Origin: JABIRQ01 sp963583595
GTDB taxonomy: Bacteria > Pseudomonadota > Alphaproteobacteria > CADEGL01
Assembly: GCA_963583595.1 (NCBI GenBank)
Contig: CAUZWC010000121.1
Span: 1 to 8,885, forward strand
Direction: 5' to 3'
DNA: 8,885 nucleotides
Shown: piece by piece, positions 5,021-8,885 of the stretch
Position numbering within the stretch: position 1 is the stretch's first letter
How the letters are laid out: every line of letters begins with the position of its first letter
The notes under the pieces: generated by a model
The model's input: the letters and a program-made list of their open reading frames with translations, nothing else
Databases searched by the model: none
What the model was told of the DNA's origin: nothing
Translations under genes and position numbers: made by a program

Positions 5021-6139
5021 ATGCTTGTTGGTGTGCCGAAGGAGATCAAGACCCACGAATACCGGGTCGGCCTGGTCCCTTCCAGCGTGCGGGAGCTCGT
5101 CCATCACGGCCATGACGTGATGATCGAAATGAATGCCGGGAACGGCATCGGCCTGACCGACGAGGACTATCAGGCGGCCGGCGCGCGCCTCGCGCCCGAT
5201 GCCACGACGGTCTTCGGCGAGGCCGACATGGTGATCAAGGTGAAGGAGCCCCTGCCGGTCGAAATCGCCATGCTGCGCGAAGGGCAAGTTCTATTCACCT
5301 ATCTTCACCTGGCCGCGGACAAGGAACTGACCCAGGGCATGGTCGAGTCCGGCTGCACCGGCATCGCCTATGAGACGGTGACCGGGCAATTCGGCGGCTT
5401 GCCCCTGCTTGCCCCGATGAGCGAGGTCGCCGGGCGGATGTCGGTCCAGGCCGGCGCGCGCTGTCTTGAAAAGGAGGCCGGCGGCCGCGGCGTGTTGCTG
5501 GGCGGCGTGGCTGGCGTCCAGGCGGCCGATGTTTTGATCCTCGGCGGCGGTGTGGCCGGCACGAACGCGGCGCGCATGGCCATGGGGTTGGAAGCGCGTG
5601 TCACGGTGATCGACAAATCCCTGCGCCGCCTCGCCGAACTTGACACCCAGTTCGGCTCTACCCTGAACACGGTCTTCGCCACGGTCGACGCGATCGAAAA
5701 GCATGTCCTGAATTCCGATCTGGTGATCGGCGCGGTCCTGGTGCCTGGCGCTGCCGCGCCCAAGCTGGTGACGCGGGAGATGGTCAAGGAGATGCGCAAC
5801 GGCGCGGTGCTGGTCGATATCTCGATCGACCAGGGCGGCTGTTTCGAAACCAGCAAGCCGACCACCCATGACAAGCCGACCTATGTCGTCGACGGGGTGG
5901 TGCATTACTGCGTGGCGAATATGCCGGGCGGCGTGGCCCGCACCTCGACCTTCGCCCTCAACAACGCGACCCTGCCTTTCACCCTCACCCTGGCCGAGAA
6001 GGGCTGGCGCCAGGCCCTGACCGACGACGCCCATCTGCGCCATGGCCTCAATGTCCATGCCGGGCAGGTGACCCATGAAGCGGTCGCGCATGACCTCGGC
6101 TACGATCTCGTGACGGCCGAGGCGGTGCTCGGCCTCTAG
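5021..6139 (+). CDS. ald: Alanine dehydrogenase
   Basis: A 372-residue NAD-dependent L-alanine dehydrogenase, interconverting alanine and pyruvate plus ammonium; a cytoplasmic hexamer in characterised members. All residues known from the Mycobacterium enzyme fall at the same numbers: Arg15 and Lys75 (substrate), His96 and Asp270 (catalysis), Ser134, Asp198 and Arg203 (NAD), Asn300. The N-terminal domain is MLVGVPKEIKTHEYRVGL onward; the Rossmann loop is LGGGVAGTNAA (174-184), with Asp198 giving NAD over NADP preference; MPGGVARTST (301-310) and the C-terminal helices are intact. Length is normal. It is preceded by GGAG at six bases and a 91-bp gap after ampG that holds a dyad, so it may have its own promoter. 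Eighteen bases after its stop begins a macrodomain gene remnant, which probably once followed ald in the same transcript. A paralogue such as the NADP transhydrogenase alpha subunit is excluded by length and by the complete Ald residue set. Confidence 0.98.
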   Translation: MLVGVPKEIKTHEYRVGLVPSSVRELVHHGHDVMIEMNAGNGIGLTDEDYQAAGARLAPDATTVFGEADMVIKVKEPLPVEIAMLREGQVLFTYLHLAADKELTQGMVESGCTGIAYETVTGQFGGLPLLAPMSEVAGRMSVQAGARCLEKEAGGRGVLLGGVAGVQAADVLILGGGVAGTNAARMAMGLEARVTVIDKSLRRLAELDTQFGSTLNTVFATVDAIEKHVLNSDLVIGAVLVPGAAAPKLVTREMVKEMRNGAVLVDISIDQGGCFETSKPTTHDKPTYVVDGVVHYCVANMPGGVARTSTFALNNATLPFTLTLAEKGWRQALTDDAHLRHGLNVHAGQVTHEAVAHDLGYDLVTAEAVLGL

Positions 6140-6157
6140 CGCCGGGATCGCAGCGGG

Positions 6158-6265
6158 GTGGCGGCGCTGCTATCGATTGTCGCGGGCGATATCACGCGGA
6201 TCGAGACCGACGCGATCGTGAACGCCGCCAATGAAAGCTTGCTGGGTGGTGGCGGGGTGGACGGC
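6158..6265 (+). pseudogene. Macrodomain protein (ADP-ribose-binding, YmdB-like), 3' truncated remnant
   Basis: From a GTG at 6158, 18 bp after the ald stop, the frame reads VAALLSIVAGDITRIETDAI, then VNAANESLLGGGGVDG. This is the unmistakable N-terminus of a macrodomain deacetylase: GDIT (the Asp contacts adenine), the NAAN catalytic/ribose motif, and the first half of the glycine-rich phosphate loop ending in GVDG. Family members continue with A-I-H-R-A-A-G and about 130 more residues. Here the similarity stops dead after GVDG, and the frame runs through unrelated codons to TGA at 6293-6295, giving a 45-residue product at most. Sequence past about 6266 belongs to an oppositely oriented kinase gene. 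The fragment cannot form the macrodomain fold. The 5' end looks intact, so the gene was probably the second gene of an ald operon. Weak Shine-Dalgarno (AGCGGGG abuts the GTG). Confidence 0.85.
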
Positions 6266-6266
6266 G
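6260..6266. other. Deletion junction between convergent gene remnants (7-bp shared sequence)
   Basis: GACGGCG is the point where macrodomain similarity (+ strand, GVDG) ends and kinase similarity (- strand, LAAV) begins. An intact macrodomain gene is expected to read GAC-GGC-GC (Asp-Gly-Ala) here, and the kinase, seen from the + strand, reads GAC-GGC-GGC (Val-Ala-Ala reversed). The bases fit both parents, as expected for microhomology-mediated joining. The region 6140-6734 has no other gene, repeat or insertion-sequence end that I can recognise. Confidence 0.6.
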
Positions 6267-6677
6267 GCCAGGAAGTCCGGGTCGCGCAGCACTGATTCGA
6301 CGGATCGTCCGGCAAGCTCCGGGCCGAACAGGTCACGGGTCTGGCGGTTCGAATCGACGATCGCCAGGTTCTTGTTCAGCAGGAGCACCGGGATCGGCAG
6401 GCTGTCCAGCACCTGCTCGCTGCGCTCCAGCAGCCGGCTCAGTTCCTCGCTGCGCTGGTTCCACGCGCGCCGTACCCGAGAGACGGCTGGTCCCAGCCCG
6501 CTGGCCGTGGCGCCCGGTCCCCCCAGCGCGCCCGGGGTCGGTGGCGATTGTGGCCAGGATCGCCTGGCCCGGAGACAGGATCCCGAGCACGGCCAGCAGG
6601 GCGAAGACCAGGGCCCCGGGCGCCGCCGCCAGGGCCGTCGTCGCCAGCAGGTTGGTACCGGGAACCCGTATTGTCAT
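6260..6677 (-). pseudogene. PhoR-like sensor histidine kinase, 5' remnant (frameshifted and 3' truncated)
   Basis: Reading leftward from ATG 6677-6675 (GAGGG eight bases upstream), the N-terminus MTIRVPGTNLLATTALAAA continues into a hydrophobic stretch (ALVFALLAVLGIL ... AILATIA), a membrane hairpin. Sense is then lost in that frame and resumes in the next one by about 6480: RRAWNQRSEELSRLL, a coiled-coil-like linker, then VLDSLPIPVLLLNKNLAIVDSN and LFGPELAGRSVESVLRDPDF, a PAS domain like that of PhoR-type kinases. Similarity stops after LAAV at 6260, and the frame runs through antisense macrodomain sequence to a stop at 6172-6170. The rest of PAS, the HisKA phosphoacceptor and the ATPase domain are absent. 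The frames differ by one base between about 6540 and 6485, where a G6 run (6524-6519, minus strand) is the obvious slippage site. It begins 57 bp after maeB on the same strand. The kinase class is clear; the name PhoR is not certain. Confidence 0.8.
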
Positions 6678-6734
6678 CGGGCCGCCCTCGGCCCGGCCCG
6701 GGACGGGCAAGCCAGGACAGCGCCGGCCGAGGCA

Positions 6735-8885
6735 TCAGAGGCCCAGGCGCGGCTGACCCTGGGCGATGGCGTCATGGGCAGCGAAGGCCGCCATCTCGAC
6801 AAGCTGGCCGGCCGAGGCGCCCATCGGCGCGATCTGCACCGGCTTGGACAGGCCTAGCAGAAGCGGACCGATGACGGTGCCGCCGCCCAGCTTCTGCAAC
6901 AGGGTTGCCGAGATATTGGCGCTATGCAGGGCGGGCATGACGAGTACGTTGGCCGGACCTGACAGCTTGCAGAAGGGATAGACCTTCTGCATCAATTCGT
7001 AATCCAGGGCGACATCCGCCTGCATCTCGCCGTCGATTTCGAAATCCGGATTGCGACTGCGCAGCATGGCGACGCCGTCGCGCACGCGTTGCGCCGTCTC
7101 CAGCATCGGGTTGCCGAAATTGGAGAAGGACAGCAGGGCGACCCGCGGCTCGTGGCCGAACTGGCGCGCCTTGGCCGCCGTCTGTATCGCGATATCCGCC
7201 AGCTCGACCGAGGTCGGCCGTTCATGGACTGAGGTATCGGCGATGAAGATGGTCCGCCCGCGCGCGATCACGATCATCACGCCGAAGACCCGCTCGCCCG
7301 GATTGGGGGCGAGCACACGGCGAACCTCTTCATGGCAGACCGAGAAGCTGCGCGTGACGCCGGTGACCATGGCATCGGCATCGCCGGTCGCGACCATGCA
7401 GGCGCCGAAGACGTTGCGGTCCTGGTTCACCATGCGCTGGCAGTCGCGGAACAGGAAACCCTTGCGCTGCAGGCGCTCGTAGACGAGTTCGGTATAACGC
7501 TGGTTGTTCGAGGACAGCCGGGCATTGTGGATTTCCAACCCGTCGCCCCGGGTCAGGCCGATGCTCTTCATCGTCTCTTGGATGCGCGCTTCCCGGCCGA
7601 TCAGAATCGGTTCGCCGTAGCCGGCGTTGCGGAAGGCGACGGCGGCGCGGATCACCCGCTCCTCCTCGCCCTCAGCGAAGACCACGCGCTTGGGCTCGTT
7701 GCGCACCCGTTCGAGAATGAGTTGCAGCTGATCGGCGGTCGGGTCGAGCCGCGCGCTGAGCGATTGGCGATAGGCCGCCATGTCTATGACCGGCTTGCGC
7801 GCCACCCCGGAATCCATCGCCGCCTTGGCGACGGCCGGGGGAATCGCCTCGATCAGGCGCGGATCGAAGGGCGCCGGGATGATGTATTCCGGGCCGTAGC
7901 GCAGGCGCCGTCCGCTATAGGCCGCATCGACCTCGTCCGGCACGTCCTCGCGCGCCAGGGCGGCCAGGGCATGGGCTGCGGCGATCTTCATCTCCTCGTT
8001 GATGGTCGAGGCGCGGACGTCCAGCGCGCCGCGGAAGATATAGGGAAAGCCCAGCACGTTGTTGACCTGGTTGGGATAGTCCGAGCGCCCGGTGGCGATG
8101 ATGGCGTCGCCGCGCACTTCCTTCACCGCCTCGGGCTGGATCTCGGGATCGGGATTGGCCATGGCAAAGATGATCGGCTTGGCCGCCATCGAGGCGACCA
8201 TCTGCTTGGACACGGAATTCTTTGCCGCAAGACCGAAGAAGACGTCGGCGCCTTCCATGGCGTCCTCCAGGCTGCGCGCCTTGGTCCTTATCGCATGGGC
8301 CGATTTCCACTGATTCATGTGATCCTCGCGGCCCTGATAGATGACCCCCTGGCGATCGACCACGGTGACATTCTCATGGGGCATGCCCATGGATTTCAGC
8401 AGCGAGATGCAGGCCAGCGAGGCGGCGCCGGCGCCCAGGGTCACCAGTTTGGTCTCCGCGATGTCGCGGTCGGTCAGATGCAGGGCATTGATCAGCCCGG
8501 CGGCGGCGATGATCGCGGTGCCGTGCTGGTCGTCGTGAAAGACCGGAATATCCATTATCTCGCGTAGCCGCTGCTCGATGATGAAGCATTCCGGCGCGGC
8601 GATATCCTCGAGATTGACGCCGCCGAAGGTCGCGCCGAGGAAGCGCACGCAGTTGATGAATTCGTCGGCGTCGCGGGTATCGACTTCCAGATCGATGCCG
8701 TCGACATCGGCGAAGCGCTTGAACAGGACCGCCTTGCCCTCCATCACCGGCTTGGAGGCCAGGGCGCCGAGATCGCCCAGGCCGAGCACGGCGGTGCCGT
8801 TCGATATGACGGCGACCAAATTGCCCTTGGCCGTGTAGTCGTAGGCCGTCGAAGGATCCTCGGCGATGCGCAGGCAGGGCGCGGC
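6735..8885 (-). CDS. maeB: NADP-type malic enzyme with C-terminal phosphotransacetylase-like domain, 5' truncated by window edge
   Basis: Decarboxylates malate to pyruvate with reduction of NAD(P), supplying pyruvate and often NADPH. The frame is open to the window end and gives 716 residues; E. coli MaeB is 759 aa (recalled), so about 40 residues, including the catalytic Tyr of the Y-S-P-G-V motif, lie outside. The first visible codons read AAPCLRIAEDP, family-typical. Seen in order: GNLVAVISNGTAVLGLGDLG; KPVMEGK with the catalytic lysine (residue 51 of the visible part); the metal site EDIAAPECFIIE and FHDDQHGTA (90-125); the Rossmann loop LGAGAASLACISLL (150-163); FAMANPDPEI; then from about residue 395 a phosphotransacetylase-like domain (VVFAEGEEERVIRAA, FSNFGNP, CKLSGPANVLVMPALHSANI) that in MaeB proteins is regulatory, mediating acetyl-CoA control. 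NAD versus NADP preference (Dme- or Tme-like in rhizobia) cannot be decided. A kinase remnant follows downstream. Confidence 0.97.
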   Translation of the reverse strand, partial: AAPCLRIAEDPSTAYDYTAKGNLVAVISNGTAVLGLGDLGALASKPVMEGKAVLFKRFADVDGIDLEVDTRDADEFINCVRFLGATFGGVNLEDIAAPECFIIEQRLREIMDIPVFHDDQHGTAIIAAAGLINALHLTDRDIAETKLVTLGAGAASLACISLLKSMGMPHENVTVVDRQGVIYQGREDHMNQWKSAHAIRTKARSLEDAMEGADVFFGLAAKNSVSKQMVASMAAKPIIFAMANPDPEIQPEAVKEVRGDAIIATGRSDYPNQVNNVLGFPYIFRGALDVRASTINEEMKIAAAHALAALAREDVPDEVDAAYSGRRLRYGPEYIIPAPFDPRLIEAIPPAVAKAAMDSGVARKPVIDMAAYRQSLSARLDPTADQLQLILERVRNEPKRVVFAEGEEERVIRAAVAFRNAGYGEPILIGREARIQETMKSIGLTRGDGLEIHNARLSSNNQRYTELVYERLQRKGFLFRDCQRMVNQDRNVFGACMVATGDADAMVTGVTRSFSVCHEEVRRVLAPNPGERVFGVMIVIARGRTIFIADTSVHERPTSVELADIAIQTAAKARQFGHEPRVALLSFSNFGNPMLETAQRVRDGVAMLRSRNPDFEIDGEMQADVALDYELMQKVYPFCKLSGPANVLVMPALHSANISATLLQKLGGGTVIGPLLLGLSKPVQIAPMGASAGQLVEMAAFAAHDAIAQGQPRLGL

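Noticed and set aside
3613..5049. Minus-strand open frame of 478 codons opposite ampG
   Set aside because: Low-complexity charged sequence, the usual antisense of a GC-rich membrane-protein gene. The + strand carries the AmpG motifs.
5291..6091. Minus-strand open frame of 266 codons opposite ald
   Set aside because: Antisense of a perfectly conserved alanine dehydrogenase; no domain of its own.
6679..6699. GGGCCG...CGGCCC hairpin between maeB and the kinase remnant
   Set aside because: A GC-only dyad with a 9-base loop and no T run on the relevant strand; common by chance in such GC-rich DNA and overlapping the kinase Shine-Dalgarno. Not called as a terminator.
6140..6734. Insertion-sequence or phage remnant as the cause of the gene damage
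   Set aside because: No terminal inverted repeats, target-site duplication or transposase/integrase-like coding was found. The two gene remnants abut directly at a shared 7-bp sequence.
7332..8567. Plus-strand open frame of 411 codons opposite maeB
   Set aside because: Composition (His, Asp, Arg, Gly) is typical of the reverse complement of GC-rich coding DNA. All malic enzyme motifs are on the minus strand in one continuous frame.

Overview
The window looks like chromosomal DNA of a high-GC alphaproteobacterium, quite possibly in or near the Rhodospirillales. The reasons are the strongly GC-biased third codon positions throughout, the family make-up (bactofilin, EI24/CysZ-type membrane protein, PfkB adenosine kinase, AmpG-type permease, alanine dehydrogenase, MaeB-type malic enzyme with a phosphotransacetylase-like tail), and a lipoprotein/bactofilin/EI24 cluster facing nth. 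The taxon is inferred from family composition; no marker gene is present. I see no tRNA, rRNA, CRISPR array, insertion sequence or phage gene.

Layout. (1) 2-472 (+): 3' two-thirds of nth (endonuclease III), running in from outside the window. (2) 522-2269 (-): a tight three-gene unit reading leftward, EI24-family membrane protein, then bactofilin, then a small BamE-like lipoprotein; the last two overlap by ATGA. It converges on nth with only 49 bp between. (3) 2270-2445: divergent promoter region with a plausible sigma70-type promoter on each strand. (4) 2446-4929 (+): PfkB-family (adenosine) kinase followed 6 bp later by an AmpG-like muropeptide permease. (5) 5021-6139 (+): alanine dehydrogenase with all expected catalytic residues, preceded by a small dyad and a repeated GTAAACG. 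(6) 6140-6734: a gene graveyard. The 5' end of a macrodomain (ADP-ribose-binding) gene on the + strand collides head-on with the 5' part of a PhoR-like sensor histidine kinase gene on the - strand. Both lose their 3' ends at the same point, about 6260-6266, and the kinase remnant also carries a frameshift. (7) 6735-8885 (-): MaeB-type malic enzyme, lacking only its N-terminus beyond the window edge.

Functionally the intact genes are mostly housekeeping: base-excision repair (nth), cell-envelope or shape functions (EI24, bactofilin, lipoprotein, AmpG), purine salvage (adenosine kinase), and carbon/nitrogen metabolism feeding pyruvate (Ald makes it from alanine, MaeB from malate). AmpG imports muropeptides whose recycling releases alanine, so kinase-ampG-ald could form a loose salvage neighbourhood, but that link is inference.

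I do not see a convincing new defence or mobile system. The most informative feature is the tail-to-tail deletion junction near 6263. It has a 7-bp sequence (GACGGCG) compatible with microhomology-mediated loss of the 3' ends of two convergent genes. A secondary anomaly is a 70-bp GC-poor patch inside the EI24 gene.
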